Shown here one piece after another: positions 43,764 through 54,475 of a stretch of DNA of 64,000 nucleotides. The stretch comes from Chondrosia reniformis. Taxonomy: Eukaryota; Porifera; Demospongiae; Chondrillida; Chondrillidae. The position numbers and the translations under genes were made by a program. How positions within the stretch are numbered: position 1 is the stretch's first letter; each line of letters begins with the position of its first letter. A model generated the notes under the pieces. The model made no database searches and was not told the DNA's origin. It saw nothing but the letters and a program-made list of their open reading frames with translations. The stretch covers positions 3,590,501 through 3,654,500 of the forward strand of contig OX359193.1 in NCBI GenBank assembly GCA_947172415.1, given 5' to 3'.

Positions 43764-44169
43764 ATATACCCCGTTGCCGGGGAAACCGACTGTGTATTTA
43801 TTACATAACCAGTATAAAACAGAATTTAAGCAGGTATATACTGCCATTGGCTTCTTAAGTTCTGTTATATCCCTGCCCAATTATGGTAAAATTAGACGTT
43901 TCTACTTGGAGGGTAGACAATTCTACTTACATTTAGAACAGTTGGAGTAGTCAGGGCAAGAGCATACTAAGAAGTCATTAGCGTTTAAGCAAAACTAACC
44001 AGACGCTAGATGAGCCATCCTAAAAGTCCTCCCAAAATAACAATAAGAAGCGATGGAGTATATATCACTTTTACAATGGCGCTTGGTGTACATGGTTTAT
44101 ATACATACTCGCCCTCGGGCGCTATGTGTCCCCGTGATACGTGTAAAACTCATATACACCTCAGCGCCG
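43764..44169. mobile_element. possible MITE, about 400 bp
   Basis: A non-satellite block bounded by TATACCCCG at the left and CGGGGTATA at the right (9-bp inverted ends). It has no coding sequence. Short ends make this tentative. Confidence 0.4.
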
Positions 44170-44405
44170 GGGTATAACTATTACATATACCTAGTACATA
44201 CAACTAGTACATACAACTAGTACATACAACTAGTACATAAAACTAGTACATATAACTAGTACATACAACAAGTATATACAACTTGAACATACAACGAGTA
44301 CATAACTAGTAGAAACTACTAGTACATACAACTAGTACATACAACCAGTACATACAACTAGTACATAAACATATTACTAGTACATATATATAGTACATTA
44401 AACTA
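44170..44405 (+). repeat. 13-bp satellite block
   Basis: ACTAGTACATACA-type units. Confidence 0.88.
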
Positions 44406-44483
44406 GTACTTATGATCTTTGGAATGGTATATCCTTCGACTTTTGAGCGTTTAAGAAAGCAGTTGGTTTTTGATTCTTCATCA

Positions 44484-44512
44484 AGCATTTAAACCCTGGG
44501 GGTCTTCCTTAG
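44484..44512 (-). ncRNA. hammerhead-ribozyme-like motif, degenerate
   Basis: Minus strand: CTAAGGA, GACCCCCAGGGT, TTAAATGC. Both boxes differ from consensus. Confidence 0.4.
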
Positions 44513-44722
44513 TGACTGATGGTTGAGTGGAAGAATTGCCTATGTTTATGAAGGATTTTTTCCATCATTTCCACTTCCTGTCATGTGACCCTCAGCAGGA
44601 TGAGAAAAACAGGAAGTATGAATATTATATCGTTTCCAGGCTTGATGTAACACAATGCCTTGAACTAAATACATTCTCACCTGATTCTTCTAGATCCTGA
44701 TGGCTTCTTTGACCCTTCTTCT

Positions 44723-45376
44723 TTACCAGTGGATTTCCCTCTCTGTAATCTTGGCCTTGTCCCAAGCAATTGAGTGGCCAGTCTTGAGGGAGTGAACAGC
44801 TATACCATTGTTCACATCCCCCATCCTGACTGCTCGCTTGTGTTTTACCAATATCACTTTCAGGGTCCTTCCAGTTTCACCAATGTAGACTGTAGAACAC
44901 TCAGAGCAAGAAATTAGGTAAACTACACCCTTGATATCCATAGGTGGTTGTGGCTGTTTGGAGAAAATGGCCTGGATACCCATTTTCCTATAGCTTTTAT
45001 CGATCATCTCACGGAATCCCTTTATATATGGAATGAAGTGTTAGTTTTTACACTCATCCTCACTCCTCTTAGACTGCCTTCTCCTGTTGAGCAGTCTGTG
45101 AGCCTCCAGATAAGGGTATCCATTAGCTTGAAGTACTCCTTCCATGTGCTCCTTTTCTTCTTCCAGGCTACTTGAGTTTGGTCCACAAATCCTTTCGGCT
45201 CTGTCTTTGAGACACAGGGTAATACCAGTTTTTACCCTAGGGTGGTGATGAGAGGTAAAGTGAAGGTACCTGTCTGTGTGTGTTGGTTTCCTATGCACAA
45301 ATGTGTCCAAACTTCCCATGCACTTCTTTACTTGTACGTCCAGGAAGGGTAAGGAACCATTGGTCTCCTTCTCCAT
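44723..45376 (-). pseudogene. Penelope-like linker and GIY-YIG endonuclease
   Basis: Two minus-strand frames. The first (45041-45376) has GSLPFLDVQVKK, VHRKPTHTDRYLHFTSHHHP, CLKDRAERICGP and HRLLNRRRQSKRSEDECKN. The second (44723-45007) has GVVYLISCSECSTVYIGETG, RTLKVILVKHKRAVRMGDVN and NGIAVHSLKTGHSIAWDKAK. The YIG and catalytic Tyr are kept. The usual Arg after YIG is in RTLK, although the following helix is changed. A stop between the two frames near 45035 and the loss of the normal C-terminus after EREIHW make it inactive. Confidence 0.82.
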
Positions 45377-45400
45377 GGTAAATTCTATGATGCTATTTCT

Positions 45401-46667
45401 TCAATTGAGGAAACTCAAGAAGTCCTCCAGCTGCTCTTCACCATGATTGCCGATGACAAATGTGTCATCCACATATCTCAAACACAACTTAGGCCTTATC
45501 ACAGCAGCACGAAGGGTTTCTATTTCAAATTCCTCCCTGAAGATGTTCGCTACCACCGGGGAGAGAGGAGATGTGATGGCTGCCCCTTCCTTCTGCTCAA
45601 AAAACTCATCACTGTACAGGAAGTACGTTGTCCTGAGACAGAGTTCTGTAAGATCCGCAATGATGGATACATCCAAGGGTGTCCGTTGTGCCAAGTTAGT
45701 GTCCTGGGCAAGTTGTCTGAAGAGATAGATCAATGGGAACTTTGGTAAATAGGCTCAACAACGAAACTGATCAACTTATCTTCGGTGTTCGCATCCATTC
45801 CCCTGATCTTCTTAACAAAGTCATGAGAATTCCGCACAAAGTGAGACGTTTTCTCCCATAGTGGTGACAATACCCCTGCCAGATACCTGGAAAGGTTGTA
45901 GGTAGGGGAATTAATGGAGGAAGTCATTGGTCTCAAGGGTACACTTGCCTTGTGGATTTTTGGTAATCCATAGAGCTGAGGTGTGGAGCTGTGTTGGTTC
46001 TGAACCTTCTTCCTCAGATCAGAGGGGAGTTTGCCTTTTTTCTCTAGTGACCTTATAACCTCAGTTACCTTCTGTTCTATCTTCATTGTGGGGTTTCTCT
46101 TAATGGCTTGATAACTCGTATCATCCAAGAGTCCCCATATCACTTCTGAGTTTCTCACCGAGTGTTCCTGGAAGGGTTCGGGCCAGAGTCTCAGTTCAGG
46201 TGATGATGTCCTCCTGTGGAAGTGAAGATGGAGTAGGTATAAAGTTTAGTCCTAGAGATAAGACATTTGTCTGATGAGTTGTCAATTCTTTTTATTAAGA
46301 TTGACAACCACCTTCTTAATGTTAATAGGCGTGAACTTATCTTTCCTGGATTTTTTTTCCAACAGGGCCTGGAACTTCTCCCTCTGTCTCTTTTTAGTCT
46401 CATGGAATATCCTTTCAGCTATACTGTCTCTCCATTCTCTTAGTTTATAGAAGGTTTCATCATTGACTAACATCTTTAATGACTCCTCACAGGATGAGTT
46501 TTAGAGCGATGGGGAATCCAGCGGGTCGCGCCGATACGTTCACGTACTAAGGCCATTGACTTGCAAAACGCGAGCCGTTTGGCCTTTTCCGTAGCAATCT
46601 GAAACTGAACTCGTAGTCCCTTAGGTACGATCTTCTTGTCCCTATATACATCTAAGAAAGAAAACAA
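45401..46667 (-). pseudogene. Penelope-like reverse transcriptase, broken
   Basis: Minus-strand frames in order: FLDVYRDKKIVPKGLRVQ (46476-46667), LREWRDSIAERIFHETKKRQ (46282-46473), STPQLYGLPKIHKASVPLRP and SINSPTYNLSRYLAGVLSPL (45730-46158), then EGAAITSPLSPVVANIF (motif B) and LRYVDDTFVI (motif C) at 45401-45733. The ADK..N segment that should precede LLDDTSY is missing, so there is an internal deletion of roughly 100 codons near 46160. Motif A (SFDV) is damaged to SFVV, and motif B has AIT for AMG. At least four frame breaks are present. Confidence 0.83.
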
Positions 46668-46860
46668 GATGGTTGCGATGACGGGTAATACATTCCTTGA
46701 TGTTTCTTAACTAGTAGCACAATGAAATAGTAGCTCACTCTGAGCAATTGATAATAGAATAAGGATTCCTTATATATAACTGCGTCGAACTTATCTTTGG
46801 GATGGTACATCCTTCGACTTTTGAACGTTTAAAAACGCAGTTGGTTTTCGATTCTTTGTC

Positions 46861-46890
46861 AGACGTTTCGACCCTGGGGGTCTTCCTCAG
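46861..46890 (-). ncRNA. hammerhead-ribozyme-like core, well conserved
   Basis: Minus strand: CTGAGGA, stem II GACC/GGGTC, GAAACGTCT. Both boxes fit CUGANGA and GAAA. It lies in the upstream copy of the 3' region. Confidence 0.6.
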
Positions 46891-47050
46891 TGACTGATGG
46901 TTTAGTGAAAGAATTACCTCTATTTATATAGGATTTTTCCTGCCATTTCCACTTCCTGTCATGTGACCCTCAGCAGGATGAGAAAAACAGGAAGTATGAT
47001 TATTAAATCGTCTCCATTCTTGATGTAACATAATGCCTTGATCAAAATTC

Positions 47051-47525
47051 ATTTTACTAGAACGTACAACTAGTACATAAAAGTAGAACATAAAACTAGT
47101 ACATAGAACTAGTAACGAGCACATACAACTAGTACATAGAACTAGGATATAGAACTAGTACATACAACTAGTACATACAACTAGTAATGAGGACATACAA
47201 CTAGTACATACAACTAGTACATACAACTAGTACATACAACTAGTAATGAAAACATACAACTAGTACATATAACTAGTACATACAACTAGTAAATATACCT
47301 AGTACATACAACAAGTATGTACAACTAGTTGATGCAACTAATACATACAACTAATACATTCAACTAGTACCTAAAATTGGAAAATATAATTAGTACTAGT
47401 ACATTCAACTAGTTATGAGTGCATACAACTAGTACATACAACTAGTACATACAGCTACTAAATACTACTAGTACATACAACTAGGACGTACAACTAGGCC
47501 ATACTACTAGTACAAAACTAGTATA
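47051..47525 (+). repeat. 13-bp satellite block
   Basis: ACTAGTACATACA units, with AGTAATGAGGACATACA variants. Confidence 0.9.
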
Positions 47526-48605
47526 TATAACTTATCTTTGTAAAGGTTCATCTTTCGACTTTGGGAGCGTCTAGAGATGCAGTTTTATCGACTCTTCTTT
47601 CTGCCAAATGTTTCGACCCTGGAGGTCTTCTTCAGTGACTGATGTTGGTCTTCAAGGTGTCTTCATTTATAGTCATTTTTCCTGTCATTTTCGATTACGT
47701 CATCAGTGATGTCATCGGTTACATCATTCCCGGAGTAAAGAGAGGTGAAGGGTGTATTCATAAAAAAGGGTTTCCAACCACTTCTTAGTACAATTCCTTG
47801 ATCTAAGTTTATTCTAACCTGATATTGTTGGATTTTCAGGGCTTCCTTAATCCTTCTTCTGTACCAGTTCCCTTCCCTCTCCACCACTCTGGCTTGGCTC
47901 CTCTCAATTGAATGGCCAGTTTTTAGGGCGTGATCAGCTAGAGCCATTTTTCACATTCCCCATCCTGACTTTCCGCGTTCTTCCTGTTTCTCCAGTGTAC
48001 ACTGCAAGGCAACTAGAACAAGGGATCTGGTAAGGGACACCTTTAATATCCATAGTAGGGTGTGGTTGTTTAGGCCTAGAGAGGATACTCCTCAGTCATC
48101 TCTGCTTTGTGAAGATGGTTTCAATGTTCATCTTCTGGCATATTCTGGAGTTCATTTCACTGAGGCCTTTCACATATGGAATAAAAGGTTTTCGTTTACC
48201 ATCTACCCTACTTCCCTGGCTCCATTGTCTCTTCTTCATGTGACTAGCAGCAAGCTTACTTGGGTATCTGTTGGCTTGGAGTACCCCTTTCAGGTGCTCT
48301 TTTCCTCTTGGAGGACACTGGATCCAGCACCACATCTTCTCCGCTCTGTCCCTGAGGCAAAGGGGAATGCCAGCTTTCACTCTAGGATGATGATGAGACA
48401 AGAAGTGAAGGTATCTTTCCATGTGGGTTGGTTTTCTGTACACGGATGTACTCAAAATTCCTTTGTTCTTCTTCACTAGCACGTCAAAAAACGGGATAGA
48501 GCCATCGGTCTCCTCCTCCATGGTGAACTGGATGTTTCCATGTCTTCCATTAAGGAAAGACAGAAAATCCTCCAGCTGACCCCTACCTTGGCACCAGATG
48601 ACAAA
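47526..48605 (-). pseudogene. Penelope-like element, GIY-YIG and linker half (split by gypsy insertion)
   Basis: Minus-strand frames: SIPFFDVLVKKNKGILSTSV, YRKPTHMERYLHFLSHHHP, IPLCLRDRAEKM and FIPYVKGLSEMNSRI (48096-48521), then the nuclease end (47663-47947) with ALADHALKTGHSIERSQARV and INLDQGIVLRSGW. The GIY motif region at about 47950-48050 is out of frame. The left-hand RT sequence stops at 48605 right after the catalytic YxDD, at TFVIWCQGRGQLEDFLSFLN. The gypsy element begins there and the rest of this copy resumes at 53621. Confidence 0.82.
47608..47635 (-). ncRNA. hammerhead-ribozyme-like core
   Basis: Minus strand: CTGAAGA, GACCTCCAGGGTC, GAAACATT. Both boxes fit the consensus. Confidence 0.55.
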
Positions 48606-48607
48606 GG

Positions 48608-48880
48608 TGTATCCATTCCCATCTTTATGATTTAGTTGTAATTTAGCTTATTCACTTTTGTCCTCAGTTTTGTAGTTTCCACACTTTCTTTTCACTTTAG
48701 CCAGTCATGATTTTTGTAAAGGTCATTCCTACTTAGTTTGCTATAAATACGAGTTTTGTAATTGAGAAGTTAGAGATGAGAGAGATTTTAAGGAACTAAA
48801 TTGTGAATTTGCGACACAACGAAGCGCTCTACTATTGTAACTCGACAGTTGTTCGTGTGCAACCGAGTAGAACCTTCACA
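48608..48880 (+). repeat. 5' LTR, truncated at its outer end
   Basis: 273 bp identical by eye to 53348-53620, ending CCTTCACA. The first 100 bp of the LTR (present in the 3' copy) are missing here. Confidence 0.9.
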
Positions 48881-48900
48881 TTTGGTGGCAGAAGTGGGAT
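48881..48900 (+). promoter_or_regulatory. candidate primer-binding site
   Basis: TTTGGTGGCAGAAGTGGGAT directly follows the 5' LTR, where a tRNA 3' end would pair. The tRNA species is not assigned. Confidence 0.55.
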
Positions 48901-48942
48901 TAGCCGTTGCAGGAGTAGAATGGGAATCCTTGTCTTTGTTGT

Positions 48943-50072
48943 ATGACTACAAGATCAGGAAGAACATATAAGAGGACTATGAGTCAAGAAGGGACTGAGG
49001 AGACTTCCACTATAGCAGACCTCATGAAGATGATGATTGAGGACTGGAAAAAGCGTGAAGAGGAGATTGCAAATGAGAGGGAGAGACGTGACCGAGAAGT
49101 GGAAGCCAGGGTACAGAAGATGGCCCGGCAGATGGAAGTAATGAGAAGTCTGGTGAAAGAGAGCCAGAAAGAACCTGAGGAAATTGTGGCTTGGGTTGGA
49201 AGTGAGCAGGCCATGAAGCTGACCAAGCTCACTGAGAGTGATGATGTGGAGGCTTACTTGACCACGTTTGAGAGGATGATGGAGGCGTACCAGGTAGATA
49301 AGGCGAAGTGGGCTTACCTCCTGGCTCCACAGTTGACAGGCAAGGTGCAGCAGGCCTATGCAGCAATGGCCATCTAAGAGGCAGGGGAGTATGAGAACCT
49401 GAAGGAAGCTATCCTCAAGCGCTACAACATTAGTGAGGAGAGTTACAGGATGAAGTTCAGAGCTGTCTCCCGCAGGGCAGAGGAACCTTACAGTGAAATG
49501 GCCACTAGGACGATGGATTTGCTTCACAAATGGAGCCGTGGCTGTGAGAGACTTGCTGATGCTCTGGAGATGTTTGCCATGGAACAGCTGCCGAACTCCG
49601 TACCAGTAGGGGTAAGGAATTGGTTAGTGAGTGGAAACCCAAGACAGTAGCGGAAGCTGGCAGGCTAGCAGATGACTATGCCAAGGCCAGGAGTTTAAAG
49701 GATAATGGAAGCAGGAGCCAGGAGCCGAGCCGTGATGGACCCAAGGGATCACTTCTCATTTCCAGCAAGAGATGCCACTCCTGTGGACGAATGGGGCATC
49801 TGGCCAAAGACTGCAGGCAGGGGGAGCTGCCAAAGGCCAACAACAGAGGCCGGGAGGGATTAGGCAACCAGAGAGAGAAGGATGGACCCCGGTGCTACAG
49901 CTGCCAGCAGAAGGGGCACTTTGCCAAGCAATGTCCCTCCAAGCCAGCCATGTTCTGCAGCCAGAGCCTCGGCCAGGATGGTGAGCCCTCTAGGACCGGG
50001 AGAGTTCGGGATAGGGCTGTTGAATGGATCCTCCTAGACACAGGAGCTGCTACAACCTATGGTCCAAAGTGA
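48943..50072 (+). pseudogene. gypsy gag and protease
   Basis: Frame 48943-49377 starts MTTRSGRTYKR and carries a charged coiled-coil-like region. A TAA at 49375 interrupts, and the same frame resumes at 49378 (EAGEYENLKEAILKRYNISE). A one-base shift near 49625 moves to the frame of 49620-50072. That frame has two CCHC zinc knuckles (CHSCGRMGHLAKDC near 49770 and CYSCQQKGHFAKQC near 49892) and then the aspartic protease motif ILLDTGAATT (about 50027). A further one-base shift near 50062 follows. Family role: gag packages the RNA, and the protease processes the polyprotein. Confidence 0.85.
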
Positions 50073-51527
50073 CTTAGTACCAAAGGAAAGACTGACCCAG
50101 GAGACAGTGGATATAAGGTGTGCCCATGGGTATGTGAGCCGGTACCCCTTGGCCAAGGTGGGAATACCCATAGGCCAGCATAGCTTTGTGGTGAGAGCTG
50201 CATTCCCCAGTTCTCTCCCAGTACCCGTGCTGTTAGGTAGGGACGTGCCACAGCTTAGAAGGCTGCTGAAGGAGGGGCAACCGGCCGAGCTGGGGGAGCC
50301 AACTAGGATGGTGGCTGTTACAACTAGGTGGCAGGCTAGGAGAGAGGAGGAGCAACTTGGTGCAGGCTTCCATGAGGATCTCTTTAGGGCTGGCCGCAAC
50401 CGGCCTAGGCTAACCAGGAGGAGAAACAGAGCCCAGAAACAGAGGTGAAGGCAAGACAACCCCCAACATACTTTGGGGATCAGCAGAGAACAGTTACTGG
50501 AGATGCAGAAGACAGATAACACCCTGAAGCCAGTATGGAATAAGGTATCCATCGGTTCCAGCACATCATTCGTCCTCAAGGATGGGATCCTCTACCGCAA
50601 AGGCAAAGGAAGGACCCCCGGTGGTGAGGAGGTGGAACAGCTGGTGCTTCCAGCTCAGTTGAGGAGGACTGCTTTGGAATTGGCCCACTCCATCCCATTG
50701 GCAGGACACCTTGGTAAAAGTAAGACGGGGCAGAGGCTGTTGCAGAGGTTCTACTGGCCCACACTCTTCAAGGACGTGGATGTCTTCTGTCGGGGCTGCC
50801 CTGAGTGCCAGAAGGTCAGCCCTAGGAATCGAGGAGTTGCTGCTTTGGTATGCCTACCAATCGTAGACGTACCCTTTGACAAAATTGCATTGGATATTGT
50901 CGGACCCCTTCCTAGGAGCCGAAATGGTAACCAATATATTTCAGTTGTATGTGATTATGCCACCAGGTGGCCAGAGGCGATGCCATTGAAGTACATCGAT
51001 GCTCAGCATGTGGCAGAGGAGTTGATGGCCCTCTTTTCCAGGGTGGGAGTCCCCAGGGAAATCTTGACAGACAAGGGAACGAACTTTACATCAAACTTGT
51101 TAGCAGAGATTTACCTGTTACTACATATCAAGCCCAATAGGACCAGCCCCTACCATCCCCAGACGGATGGTTTGGTTGAGAGATTCAACCAGACTCTGAA
51201 AGCCATGGTCCAGGAGGCAGCCACTGAGGAGGGTAAGGACTGGGACAAGCTTGTTCCATATGTGTTGTTCGCTTACAGGGAAGTCCCACAGGCGTCTACT
51301 GGCTTCTCTCCATTTGAGTTGGTGTATGGGAGAGCAGTGAGAGGCCTCCTAGATGTCTTAAAGGAGTCCTGGGAGGTTGGTAGTAAGAGTTCTGAAAGTG
51401 TGATCTCATATGTCATATCAGTGCAGGAAAGACTGGAGAAAATGGCTGAACTAGCTTCTGAGAACCTTGGCAAGGCCCAGTAAGTCCAGAAGAAGTGGTA
51501 TGACCAGAATGCTCGCATGAGTTCAAG
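50059..51527 (+). pseudogene. gypsy integrase
   Basis: The frame runs from the protease tail (50059-50448, stop TGA at 50446) to 51483. The zinc-binding HHCC region reads ELAHSIPLAGHLGKSKTGQR and CRGCPECQK. The catalytic core reads IALDIVGPLPRSRNGNQYIS, REILTDKGTNFTSNL and HPQTDGLVERFNQTLK, giving the D, D, E residues. A TAA at 51481 and a frameshift near 51519 separate the core from its C-terminal part, which continues in the next frame with GDNVLVLLP. The integrase inserts the DNA copy. Its position before reverse transcriptase is the notable point. Confidence 0.9.
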
Positions 51528-53252
51528 GTGGGAGATAATGTGCTAGTCCTGCTCCCTACCGTTAGCAACAAGATGCTGGCTAAGTGGCAGGGACCTTATC
51601 CAAATGTTCGCCAGATCGGACCAGTCACCTATGAGATCAACATGTTTGACCATGTTAGGAAGAAAAGGATTCTTCATGTGAACATGCTGAAGCCATGGCA
51701 CTCTCCTGCTAACCTGACTTTGTTGGCCCATGACTTGACAGACCCCCAAGACTTAAGGGATGTGCTATTTTGGGAAGCACCAGCTGAAGCAACAGCCTTG
51801 GAGCAGGAGGCCGTGGTGTCAACCCATCTCAACAGGGAGCAGCATCAGCAGTTGATGGCATTGCTGAGGGAGTATAGGGAGACAATGAGGGTGGATCCTG
51901 GAAAGACTTCTCTAGCAGAGCACAGTATTGATACAGTTAATGCTAGCCTTGTTCGTCTCCCTCCCTACAGAGTACCGTATGCTTACAAAGATGCTGTGGA
52001 GCAGGTGTTGAGCGGAATGTTAGAAGTAGGGATAGTGGAGCCCTCCAGTAGCGAATGGGCTGCCCCAATAGTTTTAGTGAAGAAGAAGGATGGTACCCTT
52101 CGTTTTTGCGTGAACTACTGAAGGTTGAACGCTGTCTCCAGGGTTGACCCCTACCCGATGCCTAGAATAGACGAGCTCTTGGACAGGTTGGGAAAGGCCA
52201 AGTTCCTAACGACCCTGGACCTGACAAGAGGCTACTGGCAGGTGCCCATGTCAAGGTCAAGCAAGGAGAAGACAGCGTTCATCACACCGCAAGGGTTATT
52301 CCAGTTTACAGCCATGCCCTTTGGATTGCCAGGCGCCCCAGCCACTTTCCAAAGGATGATGGATCAGCTTTTGAGGAGCATGGGAGACTACGCTGCCGCC
52401 TACATGGACAACCTAATTGTTTTCAGTACCTCGTGGGAGGGGCACCTGCAGCCCCTGAGGAATGTCCTGCGGAGACCCCAGGTGGCAGGGTTGACTGCCA
52501 AAACCAGCAAGTTTCAGTTTGCCATGCAACAGTGTGTGTACCTTGGACATACTGTGGGAGGAGGTCAAGTGAGGCCGGAGACCAGCAAGGGACCTGCTGT
52601 GAGCGAGTGGAAGGTTCCCTAGACTAAAAAGCAGGTTAGGGTTTTTCTTGGGCTAACAGGCTACTACAGGGAGTTTATCTCTGGGTATGCTACCATTGCT
52701 GCGCCCCTGACTTACCTAACCAAGAAGTTGACCCCGCAGAGAGTCCAGTGGACAGAAGCATGCGAGGAAGCCTTCCAGAAGCTGAAGCTTGCCCTCTGCG
52801 CCGAGCCCATCTTGTACTGTCCCTCAATGGACAAAGAATTTACAGTTCAGACTGATGCTTCGGACCAAGGAGTAGGAGCAGTTCTCAGTCAACAGGAAGA
52901 TGATGGTGAGGAGCACCCCATTGCCTATTTTAGTAGGAAGCAACTTCCTCGAGAAGAGAAGTATGCAACAGTGGAAAAAGAGTGTTTAGCTATTAAGCTA
53001 GGTATCCATGTTTTCCGTGTTTATCTGATGGGGAGCCCCTTCAAAGTGCAGACTGATCACAGGTCTCTAGTTTGGCTGGATCGACTGAAAGAGTCAAATC
53101 CTTGTCTGGCAAGGTGGAGCCTTGCTCTACAACCATATCAGTTTTCAGTTGACTATCGCAAAGGCAGTGCCAACAATAATGCAGATGCCCTACCCAGAAA
53201 AGATGAAGATGCGACAGACTGCCGTGTCGCAGGAGAAGGGGGGGGAGTGTGA
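51528..53252 (+). pseudogene. gypsy integrase C-terminus, reverse transcriptase and RNase H
   Basis: One frame with stops at 52119 (TGA) and 52620 (TAG). The integrase end has a GPY/F module (KMLAKWQGPYPNVRQIGPVT). The reverse transcriptase shows LVRLPPYRVPY, SSSEWAAPIVLVKKKDGTLR, RIDELLDRLGKAKFLTTLDL, FQFTAMPFGLPGAPATFQRM and YMDNLIVFS at 52401. The expected YMDD catalytic pair has become YMDN, so polymerase activity should be lost. RNase H follows with FTVQTDASDQGVGAVLSQ, the conserved catalytic E in ATVEKECLAIKLG and the D in VQTDHRSLVWL (about 52840-53210). The reading frame ends at 53252 within the polypurine tract region. Confidence 0.92.
53236..53247 (+). promoter_or_regulatory. polypurine tract
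   Basis: AAGGGGGGGGAG lies directly before TGTGAAG. This is the plus-strand primer site and sets the 3' LTR start at 53248. Confidence 0.75.
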
Positions 53253-53620
53253 AGTCTTAGGACTATTGACTAACTAAACTACGACCTAATAGATTATGTA
53301 TGATTTTAGAGTGTATGTGACCGTTCTATGTATTCTGTGTGTCCTAGTGTATCCATTCCCATCTTTATGATTTAGTTGTAATTTAGCTTATTCACTTTTG
53401 TCCTCAGTTTTGTAGTTTCCACACTTTCTTTTCACTTTAGCCAGTCATGATTTTTGTAAAGGTCATTCCTACTTAGTTTGCTATAAATACGAGTTTTGTA
53501 ATTGAGAAGTTAGAGATGAGAGAGATTTTAAGGAACTAAATTGTGAATTTGCGACACAACGAAGCGCTCTACTATTGTAACTCGACAGTTGTTCGTGTGC
53601 AACCGAGTAGAACCTTCACA
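53248..53620 (+). repeat. 3' LTR, full length (373 bp)
   Basis: Starts TGTGAAG and ends TTCACA (TG...CA). Bases 53348-53620 equal the 5' LTR remnant. Confidence 0.8.
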
Positions 53621-54475
53621 GTACCTTCGTAAACAAGCTCTTCACATCAAAGCTGATTAACTTATCTTCATTCTCTACTTGTTATCCCCTGATTTACTTC
53701 ACAAAGTCCTCCGAGTTCCTCACAAAGTGAGGCGTGTTCCCCCACAAGGGTGACAGGATATTCGCCAGATATCTGTATAGATGGTAGGTAGGGGAGTTTA
53801 TAGAGGAAACAATAGGTCTCAAGGGGCAACTGGCCTTATAGATCTTTGGGAGTCCATATAACTGGGGGGTGGAGCTTTTTGGTTCTGAACCCACTTCCTC
53901 AGATCATTGGGGAGGTTGCCATTTTTTTTCCAGTGAAAGGAGAAGTTCAGTTACCTTTCGTTCCATTTTCAATGTTGGGTTCCTTTTGATTGGTTGATAG
54001 CTTGTATCATCGAAAAGTTCCCATAATTTGCGGTCTCACACTTCTTTGTCCAGGAGGACTGTGGCATTTCGCTTGTCTGCTGGAGGAATGATGGTATCAG
54101 AGTCCACCTTGAGCTCCTTGATGGCTGCTGTCTGACGTTTGGTCAGATTAAAGCTCGGGAGCCCCGCTTTTGACAGGCATCATTTGACTTCACTCCTGAG
54201 TGGTTCTCCCTGGTGACCAGGTAGGTAACGAGCTAAGGATTCTGTCCCTGCAATGATTTCAACCTGTGGAATGTGATGAGGAGTTGGAATAAAATTAGGG
54301 CCAAGGGTAAGAACCTGTCTCTGTTGTGGTGTCAACTCCCTTTTAGAAAGGTTGATGATTATTTTTTCTGGGTCAATGGGAGTGAACCTGTTGACCTCGA
54401 TGTTCCTGTCTAGCAGAGACTGGAACTTAACACTATGCCTCCCTTTGGTTTCCTGGAAGATGGCGGGAAAAGATG
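53621..54475 (-). pseudogene. Penelope-like element, N-terminal RT half (split by gypsy insertion)
   Basis: Minus-strand remnants contain SSTPQLYGLPKIYKASCPLR and SSINSPTYHLYRYLANILSP (53694-53894). Upstream is a diverged ADKRNATVL segment near 54080, which is the ADK block missing from the copy at 44406-47050. Stops and frameshifts are numerous. The junction with the LTR at 53620/53621 falls in the motif A region. Compared with 45401-45740, about 280 bp of RT between motif A and motif C is absent from the two halves together. Confidence 0.75.

Larger units (their letters stand above)
44406..47050 (-). mobile_element. Penelope-like element with direct terminal repeats
   Basis: The body (44690-46690) is followed on the minus strand by a 3' region (44406-44690) with a hammerhead-like motif. 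A second copy of that 3' region, including the last nuclease codons (NFDQGIMLHQEW), lies upstream in the same orientation at about 46750-47047. This matches the pseudo-LTR or tandem arrangement known in Penelope-like elements. Confidence 0.82.
48606..53620 (+). mobile_element. Ty3/gypsy LTR retrotransposon with Gmr1-like order (integrase before reverse transcriptase)
   Basis: Order from left: truncated LTR, gag with two zinc knuckles, protease, integrase, reverse transcriptase, RNase H, polypurine tract, LTR. Sequence motifs are gypsy-type, but integrase precedes reverse transcriptase as in copia. This is the arrangement described for Gmr1-like elements. The LTR overlap is identical by eye over 273 bp, so the insertion is young. 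The pol ORF nevertheless has several stops and frameshifts. Confidence 0.9.

Noticed and set aside
46750..47047. Independent Penelope insertion beside the 44.4-46.7 kb element
   Set aside because: Same orientation and the same 3' region as the adjacent element, so a pseudo-LTR or tandem arrangement is the simpler reading. A separate 5'-truncated insertion is not excluded.
48955..49527. 190-codon minus-strand frame across gag
   Set aside because: Antisense to gag, with no domain. gag with zinc knuckles is clear on the plus strand.
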